A stretch of DNA of 42,493 nt from Alphaproteobacteria bacterium (GTDB lineage Bacteria > Pseudomonadota > Alphaproteobacteria > Rhizobiales > Hyphomicrobiaceae): positions 1 to 42,493 of the forward strand of contig JAHJQI010000111.1 of NCBI GenBank assembly GCA_018819265.1, given 5' to 3'. A model generated the notes under the pieces. It saw only the letters and a program-made list of their open reading frames with translations, made no database searches and was not told the DNA's origin. Made by a program: the position numbers and the translations under genes. This document shows, in pieces, positions 1-8,268 of the stretch; the stretch's first letter is position 1, and each line of letters opens with the position of its first letter.

Positions 1-216
1 TGCAAGGCGGTGACCGACGCGCTGCTCGATCACTACGGCATCTATGTGCAGCCGATCAATTATCCGACCGTGCCGCGCGGCACCGAGCGTATCCGCCTGA
101 CGCCGGGACCGATGCACACGGACGCCCTGATGGACCATCTCGTCGCCTCGCTCGGCGAACTCTGGCAGCGCTGCCCCGTCGCCAAAGGCCACTACGTCAA
201 GCTGGCCGCGGAATAG
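1..216 (+). CDS. hemA: 5-aminolevulinate synthase, C-terminal end (partial)
   Basis: The gene enters from outside the window, so only the last 71 codons are seen, ending at TAG 214-216. The residues GIYVQPINYPTVPRGTERIRLTPGP are the well-known C-terminal block of the PLP-dependent ALA synthases (Shemin pathway), which condense glycine and succinyl-CoA in the cytoplasm to start heme and bacteriochlorophyll synthesis. The TPGPMHT motif that follows and the short helical tail also fit. In many purple bacteria a hemA copy sits at the edge of the photosynthesis gene cluster; idi and light-regulatory genes directly downstream agree with that (inference). The identification is secure although the active-site lysine lies outside the window. 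Confidence 0.93.
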   Translation, partial: CKAVTDALLDHYGIYVQPINYPTVPRGTERIRLTPGPMHTDALMDHLVASLGELWQRCPVAKGHYVKLAAE

Positions 217-265
217 GATGCGAATTTGCGTTGATCGGCTTTCCCCAAAACCTCGTAGAAGGTAG

Positions 266-850
266 ATGGAAGCACGATTGCGCAGAAACCCGGCGAGGCT
301 GATGAACGCTGCAATTACGATACCCGGAATCGACGAGTCCGGCAGGCTCTACCCGATTGAAAAACTCGCCGCCCACCGCGGCGGCGGGGTTTTGCATCTT
401 GCCATCTCGATTTTCGTTTTCTCGCAAGGACGCCTGCTGATTCAACGCCGGGCGCAGGGCAAATATCACAGCAGCGGACTGTGGGCCAATACCTGCTGCA
501 CCCATCCCGACTGGGGAGAAGACATGCGCACCGCCGCGCACCGCCGCCTGCGTGAGGAATTGAACTTCGACGTTCCCGATCTCGAACAACGCGCGGTTAT
601 CGATTACCATGCCAGAGTTTCGGCCGATCTTTGGGAGCGCGAGCGCGTACACGTCTTCGAATACGCAACCGTTGAACCTCTCGACACGCCTATACCGGTC
701 AAGGATGAGGTGTCCGCGACACGTTGGATCACTGTCCGCGATCTTCGCCGCGAGATGCTCCAGTCACCCGAAAAATTCGCGCCCTGGTTCCGCATCTACA
801 TCTCGCGCTGGAAGGAACTGTCGCTGAAAACCGGCGCGGAACCGGATTGA
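266..850 (+). CDS. idi: Isopentenyl-diphosphate delta-isomerase, type I (Nudix fold)
   Basis: It interconverts isopentenyl and dimethylallyl diphosphate, supplying carotenoid and bacteriochlorophyll side-chain synthesis. The 194-residue product matches the usual type I size. Visible landmarks are AAHRGGG and LHLA (the two metal-binding histidine positions of the E. coli enzyme), LWANTCCTHP around residues 73-81 (active-site Cys and metal His), the Nudix-like RRLREEL segment, and ERERV, aligned with the E. coli ENEV acidic pair. The ATG at 266 has a GAAGG-like ribosome site; a second ATG at 302 preceded by GAGG is possible and would trim 12 residues. It lies 49 bp after hemA and probably shares its transcript. 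The pairing with hemA suggests a photosynthesis-linked isoprenoid supply gene. Confidence 0.92.
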   Translation: MEARLRRNPARLMNAAITIPGIDESGRLYPIEKLAAHRGGGVLHLAISIFVFSQGRLLIQRRAQGKYHSSGLWANTCCTHPDWGEDMRTAAHRRLREELNFDVPDLEQRAVIDYHARVSADLWERERVHVFEYATVEPLDTPIPVKDEVSATRWITVRDLRREMLQSPEKFAPWFRIYISRWKELSLKTGAEPD

Positions 851-938
851 ATGGACCGTTGTGCAGGGTTCGTCGGCAAGCCCTTTAGCGGCGGGTTGGC
901 CTCGACACGAGTTGCAAGATCAGTTGGCTCCAGCACCG

Positions 939-1568
939 ATGGCAATTGCGCATCATCCCGATATTTCGACCCTTATGACGTGTGCGGCGGGCAGCCATCC
1001 AGAATCGCTGTCTGCGGTCGTGGCCTCGCATCTTTCGGTGTGCCCCGACTGCTGCCGGAAAGTCAGCCAATTGTCGCGGATCGGCGTCACGTTGTTCGAG
1101 CGCCTCGAGCCCATTCAGCTGGTAGAGAAAATGCCCCGCCCCGATGGCCTTGAACGGGCAGTTCCGCAGACTTCAAGAAACCCGCGGACTGATCGCGATC
1201 TTGAAATTCCCGCGCCGCTTCAATGCATCCTCGGTTCATCTCTGGATCATCTTCCCTGGCAGACGGCATCAAAGGGAATCGAACAGGTCGTTGTTGCGTT
1301 GTCGCCGCGCACGACTGGCGAACTGCGACTGCTTCGGATTGCACCGAACGCGACGCTCCGATCGAGTAGCCGCGGCTTCAGTCAATTGCTGATGGTCTTG
1401 CGGGGGAGCTACAGCAATGACGGATTTTCTTTCCATCCGGGAGATTTGAACGAGGTCGCGGAAGCGGCTGAACACACAATCATGGCGAACCCGGTGACGG
1501 GCTGCATTGTGCTGGCGGCGAGCGACCGCGAGCCGTTCGTCCTGAACAATGTGCTCAAGCCAGAGTAA
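939..1568 (+). CDS. ChrR-like zinc anti-sigma factor with degenerate cupin domain
   Basis: The N-terminal domain (about residues 1-90) resembles ChrR, the zinc anti-sigma factor that holds the ECF sigma factor RpoE until singlet oxygen appears. With the ATG at 939, His6, His31, Cys35 and Cys38 fall exactly where the four ChrR zinc ligands are numbered, which is why I chose this start over an upstream ATG at 861. The C-terminal half (about 125-205) reads as the ChrR cupin (LLRIAPNATL...GDLNEVAEAAEHTI), but the HxHxxxE metal motif is replaced by serine-rich residues; only the late EH remains. ChrR genes normally sit right behind a sigma-factor gene, and here none is present: idi lies upstream. 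It may be an orphan anti-sigma, or a zinc sensor repurposed for photosynthesis control (inference). The family call is firm, the partner unknown. Confidence 0.8.
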   Translation: MAIAHHPDISTLMTCAAGSHPESLSAVVASHLSVCPDCCRKVSQLSRIGVTLFERLEPIQLVEKMPRPDGLERAVPQTSRNPRTDRDLEIPAPLQCILGSSLDHLPWQTASKGIEQVVVALSPRTTGELRLLRIAPNATLRSSSRGFSQLLMVLRGSYSNDGFSFHPGDLNEVAEAAEHTIMANPVTGCIVLAASDREPFVLNNVLKPE

Positions 1569-1838
1569 CGCTCTGCGAACCGCGATAAGCCCCCGTCCGC
1601 CGGGCCAGGTCGTGAGCGAGAACATCACGCCCCGGTAAGCCGCAACAGTCTCGAATGTCTACGCCGATTTGCTCGAATGCGGGTTGGCGCAGGCAAGTAC
1701 CTGCCGCAGCGAATGAATTTGAAACCTCTCAAAACAAACGGTCTTCGGTCCGACCAATCCATGAGAAGTGGCACTATAAGTAACAAACCGAAATAGACCG
1801 CCGTAGGCCAAGCGACCATCATTTAGGCAACGACGAGA

Positions 1839-2690
1839 ATGCGGCAACGCTTCATAGTTATGGCGGGGAACATCCAAAATATTATGGGCACGGATCGGGC
1901 GCAAAAAACCAACTCGCCGTCACCACTCAGCTTTGGAGAACAAGAGCTGTCGCCGCGCATCGTCAAGCGAGTGCTGGACAACTTGCAGCGCTTCAGCGTC
2001 GTCTCGGAAGTCCAAACTCAGCCGGAGCCCGAACGCAAACCGCGCAGGCTCAGTGAGGACGACAAGGCATTTCAGTCGCTGGTTCTGACGGGCGACTACG
2101 CCAGCTGCGTGGAGTTCATCCGATCGAGGATTGCTGGGCGGGTGACGTTCCGCCGGCTTTGCCTGGGACTGATGTCGAACGCGGCCCGCGATCTTGGCGA
2201 GCAGTGGTCCAGGGACGAACTGAGCTTCGTCGATGTCACCGTGGCCCTCGCCAGATTGCATCTGTTGCTGCATGACTTCTCGAAGTCTGAGCCGGCCAAG
2301 TTGCCGCGCAAGCCGAGCAGCATCATCTTGGCGAATGCCCCAACAGAGCAACATGCCTTCGGCCTGTCGGTGGTTTCGAAGGTGTTCGAGTTCGAAGGCT
2401 GGTCGGTTTCCGGTGGCCCGTATTTGCAAGCGGGAACCGCTCTCGAAAAACTCGTGAGCCGCAATTGTTTCGACGTAGCAGGCATATCGGCTGCGACACC
2501 GGAAAACGCCAAGGCGTTGGAACCCAGAATAGCAGGCCTGCGTAAGGCTTCGTCCAATCCTTGCATAAAAGTGATCGTTGGCGGGGGAGGTTTTGCCGGG
2601 AATCCGGAACTTTACCGGCAAATCGGCGCCGACGGTGTTGCGGTCGACGCCAATGAGGCCGTTCTGACGGCCAGAGCCTTGCTTGCATAG
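1839..2690 (+). CDS. AerR/PpaA-like B12-binding (SCHIC-type) photosynthesis regulator
   Basis: A 283-residue protein of two parts. Residues about 75-145 form the helical cap seen in cobalamin-binding regulators (RLCLGLMSNAARDLGEQW followed by DELSFVDVTVALARLH). Residues about 165-283 form a Rossmann-like B12 domain with EQHAFG, whose His172 corresponds to the axial cobalamin ligand of the H-x-x-G signature, then SGGPYLQAG and VGGGGF near the end. There is no MerR or other helix-turn-helix, and no methionine-synthase domain. This layout fits AerR/PpaA, proteins that adjust CrtJ/PpsR repression of photosynthesis genes in response to light and redox (known for Rhodobacter; transfer here is inference). 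The start is uncertain: ATGs at 1860 and 1884 are in frame. It precedes bphO by 123 bp and is separated from the ChrR-like gene by 270 bp with no gene. Confidence 0.75.
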   Translation: MRQRFIVMAGNIQNIMGTDRAQKTNSPSPLSFGEQELSPRIVKRVLDNLQRFSVVSEVQTQPEPERKPRRLSEDDKAFQSLVLTGDYASCVEFIRSRIAGRVTFRRLCLGLMSNAARDLGEQWSRDELSFVDVTVALARLHLLLHDFSKSEPAKLPRKPSSIILANAPTEQHAFGLSVVSKVFEFEGWSVSGGPYLQAGTALEKLVSRNCFDVAGISAATPENAKALEPRIAGLRKASSNPCIKVIVGGGGFAGNPELYRQIGADGVAVDANEAVLTARALLA

Positions 2691-2813
2691 AAAATATTGC
2701 AGCTAAATCAGCACCCGACATCGCCGAACGGGATTGACACGTCAGCTGCGAGCCGCCCAAACTTGCTCGCGGCAAGTTCGCTGTATTGGCGGCGATCCTC
2801 GATGAGTTAACGA

Positions 2814-3452
2814 ATGCAAGAGACCGGCGAGACTGCGCGCGCTCACATGAAAGCCTGCACCGACAGCGTGCATCGGCGACTTCATGAGGTACCGCTGTTC
2901 GACGGCCTTTTGCGAGGCACCGCGTCGCTGCAAGAATACGCGATGCTGATGTCCGTGCTCGCAGTCTTCTACCGCACGCTCGATGCATCGCTCGAGAACG
3001 CGTGCATCAGGCATCCCGAATGGGAATGCCAATACAAGTACCGCCCGCGTGCCCCGCTGATCGAGGCCGATGTCGCAGCAGTCGGCCGGAAAGTCGGGCC
3101 AATCGTGAACCGTCACGCGGCCTCCCTGCAGTCCACCTTGCCGATCATAGACAGCCGCGCTTCGCTTGCGGGCGTGATCTATGTCGTCGATGGGGCGACA
3201 CTGGGTGGCCGTCTGCTCAACAAGGCCGCCGCAAGGCTTCTGAACGACGATGACGCGGGCGGCCGCAGCTACTGGCAATGGTGCGATGACCATGGTGCGC
3301 TTCAGTGGAAGGCCGCGCTCGTGCTGGTCGAAGCGTGCGGACAGGAGCAGTCCCAGCGGCGCGACATGGTAGAAGCGGCACTCGCCACGTTCGAGGCGCT
3401 TGAAGAACAGTTCGCGATCGGCGCACCGGTAGGTTTGGCTGGTGCGGCATGA
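2814..3452 (+). CDS. bphO: Heme oxygenase (biliverdin-producing), phytochrome-associated
   Basis: A cytoplasmic enzyme that opens heme to biliverdin IX-alpha, the chromophore of bacteriophytochromes. The 212-residue length is typical for the bacterial HO-1 fold. His20 in SVHRRLHE is the likely proximal heme ligand near the N-terminus, and YVVDGATLGGRLL (about residues 122-134) is the glycine-rich distal helix over the heme. Its stop codon overlaps the bphP start in an ATGA, so the two are translationally coupled, as in many bphO-bphP operons. This neighbour is the strongest evidence that it is chromophore-dedicated rather than an iron-acquisition heme oxygenase. Confidence 0.9.
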   Translation: MQETGETARAHMKACTDSVHRRLHEVPLFDGLLRGTASLQEYAMLMSVLAVFYRTLDASLENACIRHPEWECQYKYRPRAPLIEADVAAVGRKVGPIVNRHAASLQSTLPIIDSRASLAGVIYVVDGATLGGRLLNKAAARLLNDDDAGGRSYWQWCDDHGALQWKAALVLVEACGQEQSQRRDMVEAALATFEALEEQFAIGAPVGLAGAA

Positions 3453-5728
3453 GCACGGGGGGCATTGACCTCGACGCTTGCGAAACGGAAGCCATTCACG
3501 AGATTGGAGCGATCCAGCCGGAAGGCGCGTTGCTGGCCGTCGATGAGGCGACAGGCGTGGTGACACACGCCAGCGGGAATTTGCACGAATACATTGATAT
3601 CACGGCGCCAAGAGCGCTCAATCGACGTCTCGCCGACCTGATTGGCGAAGACTGCTTCAATGAAATCTCGCGATGCCCCGTCATGCCGTTCGTGCCGCAC
3701 GTTCCGCTGCCGGTCTTCCTTGATTTCACTTCCGTCGCCGGTCGGCCATGTCGCCTGGAATGCACGCCGCACCGGTACAAGGGCCGGCTTATCCTGGAAC
3801 TCGAAAAGCGTTCGGAGTGTCGTCTCGATCTTTGGGAACACGATTCGCTGCGCCAGCGGATCATCTCGGACTTCATCACGCCAGGCACCCTTGATGCTCT
3901 CGCGGGCAGGGCGGCGGACATCGTGCGCGAGGCAACAGGCTTCGACCGTGTCATGGTCTACCGCTTTGCCGAAGACAAACACGGCGAGGTCATTGCTGAA
4001 AGCACCAATCAGCCGGATAGCTTCCTCGGGCTGCATTATCCGGCGTCCGATATTCCAGAGCCGGCGCGCCGCCATTTCACGTTGAATTTCATCCGGATCA
4101 TCCCGGACATCACCTGCACCCCGTCGCCCGTTCTGGGAACTTCTCAGCCCGATGGCGACGACGCTCCCCTCGACCTCACCTTTTCGAGACTGCGCGCCGT
4201 TGCCCCGGTCCACGTCGAGTATCTCAGCAATATGGGCGTGAAGGCCAGTATGTCGATCTCGCTGGTTGCGAACAACCAGCTTTGGGGGCTGGTCGCCTGC
4301 CACCACTATTCGCCCCACCGCCTGACGTCGAGCACTCTGCGGTTCTGCGAAATATTCGGCACCAATATTTCGGTTTTGATGCAGAACCGTGAAAACACAC
4401 TACTGCTGCAGCGCAGCGTTTCCGCTGAGAGAATGGCCTACGGCATGGAAGCCGCCTTTCGATCCGACAATGATTTGCACGCACTGCTGAGAACACATGC
4501 GAGCGAGCTGATGGGCCTCGTGGAGGCGCAGGGCATGGTTCTGCGGATCGGAAGCAGGACCCAAAGTTTCGGCATTCTCCCGGAAGAGGAAATATCCTAC
4601 GAGGCGATAGCCCACCAGGTCGAGGACGGCATGGCGATCAGCGACAACCTGGGCGCGCTGTGTCATCTGAGCGAGGAGCAGACGGCGCGCGCCTCAGGTG
4701 CCGCATATCTCCAGCTCTCCGAGGAAGGCGACGACGTCCTCATTTTGATACGAGAGGAATACGAGCAGGTTATCAAATGGGCGGGAAAACCCGAGAAGGT
4801 CGAGACGGTCGGTAGCGACGGCATCAAGCGCCTCAGTCCGCGCGGGTCGTTCGCCCTCTGGCGGCAGGAACGCCGGGGTCGCAGCAAGCCGTTCAGCTAC
4901 GTCGATCGCGAAGTCCTGAGAATTATCCGACGGGCACTTTTCGCACTCAACAGCCTCAATCGCGAGAGGGCGGCGGTCCGGGCGCACAACCAGTCGGAAA
5001 CCGAGAAAACCAAGCTTCGCCTGGCGCTCCTCGAGGCCGAGCGCCGCGGTTCAATGGGAGAGCTGGCCGGCGCCCTGGCCCACGAGCTGAACCAGCCCCT
5101 GGCAGCCGTGACGAATTTCGTCAGCGCCTGCCGCCAAGAACTGCTGAACTTCGGGGTGGAAGCTCCAGATCACCTGATCCAGTTGATCGACGACGCCGTC
5201 GACGAGTCGTCGCGCGCCGCCGATCTCGTCCGCCGCCTCAGAAATTTCATTGCCACGGGTGAACTTCAGCTCGAGGAAGTCGATATTCACCCGATTGTCG
5301 CGCAGGCTGCCGATCTGGCATATATTGCCAATGGTCGCCGCGATAATGTGGCGATCGAGATGCAGTTCGACCCGAATGTTCCGCCGGTCTTTGCCGACAC
5401 CGTTCAGATCGGACAAGTGGTGCTGAATCTGGTCCGCAACAGCCTCGAGGCGATAGGTCGCGAACACGGTTACGTTAAAGTCTCGACCTTGGTGGCGACG
5501 GAGCACGTCGAGGTCGCAGTCTTTGACAATGGGCCCGGAATTCCGCCCGAAGTCCTCGGGTCCCTGTTCGAACCGTTTCATGTATCGAGCACGAGCGGCA
5601 TGGGTATGGGGCTGGCGCTGTGTCACTCGATCATCGAAGCCCACGGCGGTAGGATCTGGCACAGCCCAAGCGCATACGGAGCCGAACTGCGTTTCACACT
5701 GCCGATCGAGCAAGACATGAAAGAATGA
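3449..5728 (+). CDS. bphP: Bacteriophytochrome histidine kinase (PAS-GAF-PHY-HisKA-HATPase)
   Basis: A red/far-red photoreceptor kinase of 759 residues. Cys11 in LDACETEAIH sits in the N-terminal extension where bacteriophytochromes bind biliverdin covalently. The GAF domain shows FDRVMVYRF and LGLHYPASDIP, with the conserved Asp of the DIP motif at residue 201, then LRAVAPVHVEYLSNMGV and LWGLVACHH. The PHY tongue motif PRGSF starts at residue 464. The kinase has the H-box AHELNQPLAA (phospho-acceptor His545, FixL/DctB-like), N-box LVRNSLEAI, G1 DNGPGIPPE and G2 GMGMGLALC, so it looks catalytically complete. No extra PAS domain or output fusion is seen. It overlaps bphO upstream and the response-regulator gene downstream by ATGA junctions, giving a three-gene sensory operon. 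Confidence 0.96.
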   Translation: MSTGGIDLDACETEAIHEIGAIQPEGALLAVDEATGVVTHASGNLHEYIDITAPRALNRRLADLIGEDCFNEISRCPVMPFVPHVPLPVFLDFTSVAGRPCRLECTPHRYKGRLILELEKRSECRLDLWEHDSLRQRIISDFITPGTLDALAGRAADIVREATGFDRVMVYRFAEDKHGEVIAESTNQPDSFLGLHYPASDIPEPARRHFTLNFIRIIPDITCTPSPVLGTSQPDGDDAPLDLTFSRLRAVAPVHVEYLSNMGVKASMSISLVANNQLWGLVACHHYSPHRLTSSTLRFCEIFGTNISVLMQNRENTLLLQRSVSAERMAYGMEAAFRSDNDLHALLRTHASELMGLVEAQGMVLRIGSRTQSFGILPEEEISYEAIAHQVEDGMAISDNLGALCHLSEEQTARASGAAYLQLSEEGDDVLILIREEYEQVIKWAGKPEKVETVGSDGIKRLSPRGSFALWRQERRGRSKPFSYVDREVLRIIRRALFALNSLNRERAAVRAHNQSETEKTKLRLALLEAERRGSMGELAGALAHELNQPLAAVTNFVSACRQELLNFGVEAPDHLIQLIDDAVDESSRAADLVRRLRNFIATGELQLEEVDIHPIVAQAADLAYIANGRRDNVAIEMQFDPNVPPVFADTVQIGQVVLNLVRNSLEAIGREHGYVKVSTLVATEHVEVAVFDNGPGIPPEVLGSLFEPFHVSSTSGMGMGLALCHSIIEAHGGRIWHSPSAYGAELRFTLPIEQDMKE

Positions 5729-6333
5729 TAAATCGCCAAAACATTCGGCTCTATCTGGTCGACGACGACCCGATGGTGCTGCGTTCCCTTTGCGCGTTGA
5801 TCAGTGCACACGGCCTCAATCCGCTGGCCTTCTCCTCGGCCGAGGCATTTCTCGATCACTACGATCCGCGCGAACCCGGTTGCCTGCTGCTCGACATCAA
5901 GATGCCGGGCATGGACGGGGTGCGCTTGCAGGCGAGGCTGAACGAGTCAGGTGACGATCTGCCGATCATCATCCTGACCGGGCATGGAGACGTTGCCGCA
6001 GCCGTGCTGGCGATGAAACGCGGCGCCATAGATTTCATCGAGAAGCCGGTGAATGTTGACACGCTGATGCGGGCGATCGACGAGGCCGTTTCCCGGCTGG
6101 GGGATGAACCCCCGAAGCGCATCCCGGACGACGAAGTGGCGCGCCGCCTGTCGCTGCTGACGCATCGCGAACGTGAGGTCCTGGAGCACCTCATCCAGGG
6201 TAAGATCAACAAGCATATCGCAGTCGATCTTGGCATCAGTCGGCGTACCGTCGAAATCCACCGCGCGCGCGTTCAAACGAAAATGGAAGCCAATAGTCTC
6301 GCCGACTTGATCCGCCTCATGAAGCCCCATTGA
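5725..6333 (+). CDS. FixJ/NarL-type response regulator, probable BphP partner
   Basis: A 202-residue two-domain regulator. The receiver (about 8-122) has the acidic pocket LVDDDP, the phospho-acceptor Asp in LLLDIKMPGMDG, the switch Thr in ILTGHGD, and the Lys in IEKPVN. The C-terminal LuxR/FixJ DNA-binding domain (about 140-200) reads LTHREREVLEHLIQGKINKHIAVDLGISRRTVEIHRARVQTKM. Its start ATG overlaps the bphP stop (ATGA), so it should be made in fixed proportion to the kinase and be its cognate substrate (inference from coupling). Unlike the small single-domain regulators of many phytochromes, this one can act directly on transcription. Its targets are unknown. Confidence 0.92.
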   Translation: MINRQNIRLYLVDDDPMVLRSLCALISAHGLNPLAFSSAEAFLDHYDPREPGCLLLDIKMPGMDGVRLQARLNESGDDLPIIILTGHGDVAAAVLAMKRGAIDFIEKPVNVDTLMRAIDEAVSRLGDEPPKRIPDDEVARRLSLLTHREREVLEHLIQGKINKHIAVDLGISRRTVEIHRARVQTKMEANSLADLIRLMKPH

Positions 6334-6443
6334 CGGTTCGGAGGCGCCGCCGCGTGACGTCGCCGGCGCAGATGAAATTGCCGCCGATATGGGGGGCGAA
6401 TGGCCACCGGAGATTCACAGGGGTCTTATAGAGACGCTACTCC

Positions 6444-6614
6444 AACTTCGCGACTGGGTTCTGGGTCGCCGGTAAGGACCGCGCGGAGGTCTGGGGCCGG
6501 CCGGCTGATGTCGCCTTCATGCCCGACGGAGGACTCCTTGTCGCCGACGACGCGGGAGGCACCATCTGGAAAATTACACCGGAAACAGCAGGTACGCCCT
6601 CGAAGAAGAACTGA
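6444..6614 (+). pseudogene. C-terminal remnant of a PQQ-dependent sugar/sorbosone dehydrogenase
   Basis: The frame starting at 6444 encodes NFATGFWVAG, then EVWGRPADVAFMPDGGLL and VADDAGGTIWKIT, ending at TGA 6612-6614. This is the C-terminal blade typical of soluble PQQ-dependent aldose/sorbosone dehydrogenases (usual form: GRPVDVAVMPDGSLLVSDD-GGGTIWRI). A TAG at 6429-6431 closes the frame upstream, and no start codon, signal peptide or remaining beta-propeller can be found, so only about 56 codons survive. The rest of the 528-bp gap between the response regulator and the minus-strand methyltransferase gene shows no other recognisable gene. It marks a deletion or insertion boundary. Confidence 0.72.
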
Positions 6615-6861
6615 AACCCGCCTCCGGCCATGCCGGGCGGTCCCAGAGCAGTAGACGCGGCTGAAGCATCGCGTGCCGGGCGAGCAACTAGTGAAGTTGG
6701 ACTCGGCCCTGGATGATCCCAACGAACTTGAGAAGGGGGAGCGTGCCGCTTAAAACGCACGCGCCCGCGACCAGCCATCAACGCCACGCGACGGGCCGTG
6801 ATGCTGATGCGGGAGACGAGTTGGGAGGGGTGAGGCGCAACTTACTTCGCTACGACCTATT

Positions 6862-8043
6862 TTATTCTGTTTTTCGAAACACAAAAAGAGGTGCGGTGTA
6901 AAGGTCGTCACCATTCTTTTCATCTAGTCGGTAATAAGTGTTTTCTGAAATGTTCTCAAAAACATGATATTCGATTCCAAAGCTGAAATTGCTTCGGATC
7001 ATTGTCATGAGATTGCGCAAATCAACATAGTACTGAAAATAGGACAATACACCGTTTTTCTTTAATATGTTCGGCGCGTGCTCAAGAAACGGGATCATTG
7101 GTGGTATCAGCGTGTCGAAATAGACGCCGTCGAAGGGTCCGAGGGATTTCAAGGCTGCCTGCCAAGTCGATGGGATTATCGTTACTTCCTTTTTGTCTTT
7201 GGCCCATTCTTTAGCCCGTTCCACGACCAATGGGTGTGCTTCGATAATTGTGTGGCTGGTTACTCCACAACGCTGGATAGCGCTATCTATAATAGCCATA
7301 CCGAAACCGACGTTCAAAACGTCACCTCGGTTATGGCAGACGATTTCCGCCGAGCGCTCCATGATTGGGCGCTCCCACTCCATCATCACCTCAAGCCCAT
7401 CTGGCGTCAGAATTTTGTCTTCAGTGAAGGTTAGATTGCTTTTCAAGTATTCCTGCTCAGACATGTTCCAACAATCCGGCGTATTGTCCATCGAGCGTCG
7501 ATAACGCTCCAGCGCTCCCCGTAGGTCCCCTGGACGTGCGATCGTGGCGCCCAGATCGAGCATCGCGGCCGGCAGATCTATTGCGTACAAATCCGCCGCT
7601 GCTCGCGCCACGTCGGCTTCGAACATCCGCCCTTCCAACTCTAGAATTTCCGCGAGAGATTTGTAGCACGAACATAGAAGTGGGATCGAATTCATTGCCG
7701 CCAAGTAGTTATCGACAGGCGCGCGAAGTTCCATGATCGGCCGAAGAGCGAGCATTGTCTCGAAGCGACTGATTCGGTAAAGCTCCAATGCAGAGGCGAG
7801 ACCGGCATGCGCCGCTGCAACATCAGGTTGCGCAGAGATGACGGCGCGAAAGCCCTTAACGGCCTCGCCAAATTTGCCAATCTGCGCGTGCGCCGAAGCC
7901 AAATTGTAGAGAGCCTCCTCATTCTCAGGAGCTTCGTTCAGAATTTTTCTATAATTGGCCGCAGCTTCAGAGAAAGAGGCCGCCTCCATAAGCGAGGCTG
8001 CCCTCTTGAGCCTATTGGTTAGCGCATTTTCTGTCTTCGCCAT
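6862..8043 (-). CDS. TPR-domain protein fused to a guanidinoacetate/arginine N-methyltransferase-like domain
   Basis: A 393-residue product in two parts. Residues about 1-120 carry TPR repeats (SFSEAAANYRKILNEAPENEEALYNLASAHAQIGKFGEAVKGFRAVISAQPD). Residues about 200-393 form a class I SAM methyltransferase: VLNVGFGMAIIDSAIQ (SAM loop, near residue 240), then HTIIEAHPLVVERAKEWA and FDGVYFDT. The order VGFGM, IIEAxP, DGxxxDT is the signature set of guanidinoacetate methyltransferase and fungal Rmt2-type arginine methyltransferases, so a guanidino nitrogen is a plausible acceptor (inference). The ATG at 8043 has a weak GAGACAAG site; a GTG two codons upstream is possible. The codons, especially in the 3' half, are clearly more AT-rich than in neighbouring genes, and a tRNA gene lies just upstream, suggesting transfer. 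It has no operon partner. Confidence 0.75.
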   Translation of the reverse strand: MAKTENALTNRLKRAASLMEAASFSEAAANYRKILNEAPENEEALYNLASAHAQIGKFGEAVKGFRAVISAQPDVAAAHAGLASALELYRISRFETMLALRPIMELRAPVDNYLAAMNSIPLLCSCYKSLAEILELEGRMFEADVARAAADLYAIDLPAAMLDLGATIARPGDLRGALERYRRSMDNTPDCWNMSEQEYLKSNLTFTEDKILTPDGLEVMMEWERPIMERSAEIVCHNRGDVLNVGFGMAIIDSAIQRCGVTSHTIIEAHPLVVERAKEWAKDKKEVTIIPSTWQAALKSLGPFDGVYFDTLIPPMIPFLEHAPNILKKNGVLSYFQYYVDLRNLMTMIRSNFSFGIEYHVFENISENTYYRLDEKNGDDLYTAPLFVFRKTE

Positions 8044-8195
8044 TCGCACTTGTCTCTGTTTTGTGCATGGATCCGCTTACTGATCCACGCACTTTGATTC
8101 CAAACGCACGCCAGGGTTCGTACCGTGCTGCCAGTGCCGCGACAGCCCCATCTTCAATTCGCAAGTCACGGCAACATAAGAACAACGTAGACCGA

Positions 8196-8260
8196 GCTCC
8201 ACACGACTTCAGGAAGTGTGGACCACACCGGCTCCGCACGACTTTAGGAAGTGTGGACCA
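8196..8260. repeat. Tandem duplicate of a 30-bp hairpin unit
   Basis: The unit GCTCCACACGACTTCAGGAA, continuing GTGTGGACCA, occupies 8196-8225 and recurs at 8231-8260 with two changes. In copy 1 CCACAC (8199-8204) and GTGTGG (8216-8221) form a short stem; in copy 2 the left arm is CCGCAC, keeping G-T pairing. The pair lies immediately past the 3' end of tRNA-Val in its direction of transcription, so it may act in tRNA 3' processing or termination, although no T-run follows either stem. Confidence 0.7.
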
Positions 8261-8268
8261 AACAAAAA

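Noticed and set aside
217..2813. PpsR/CrtJ sites (TGT-N12-ACA) near idi, the AerR-like gene and bphO
   Set aside because: I scanned the gaps between these genes and found no TGT followed by ACA at that spacing.
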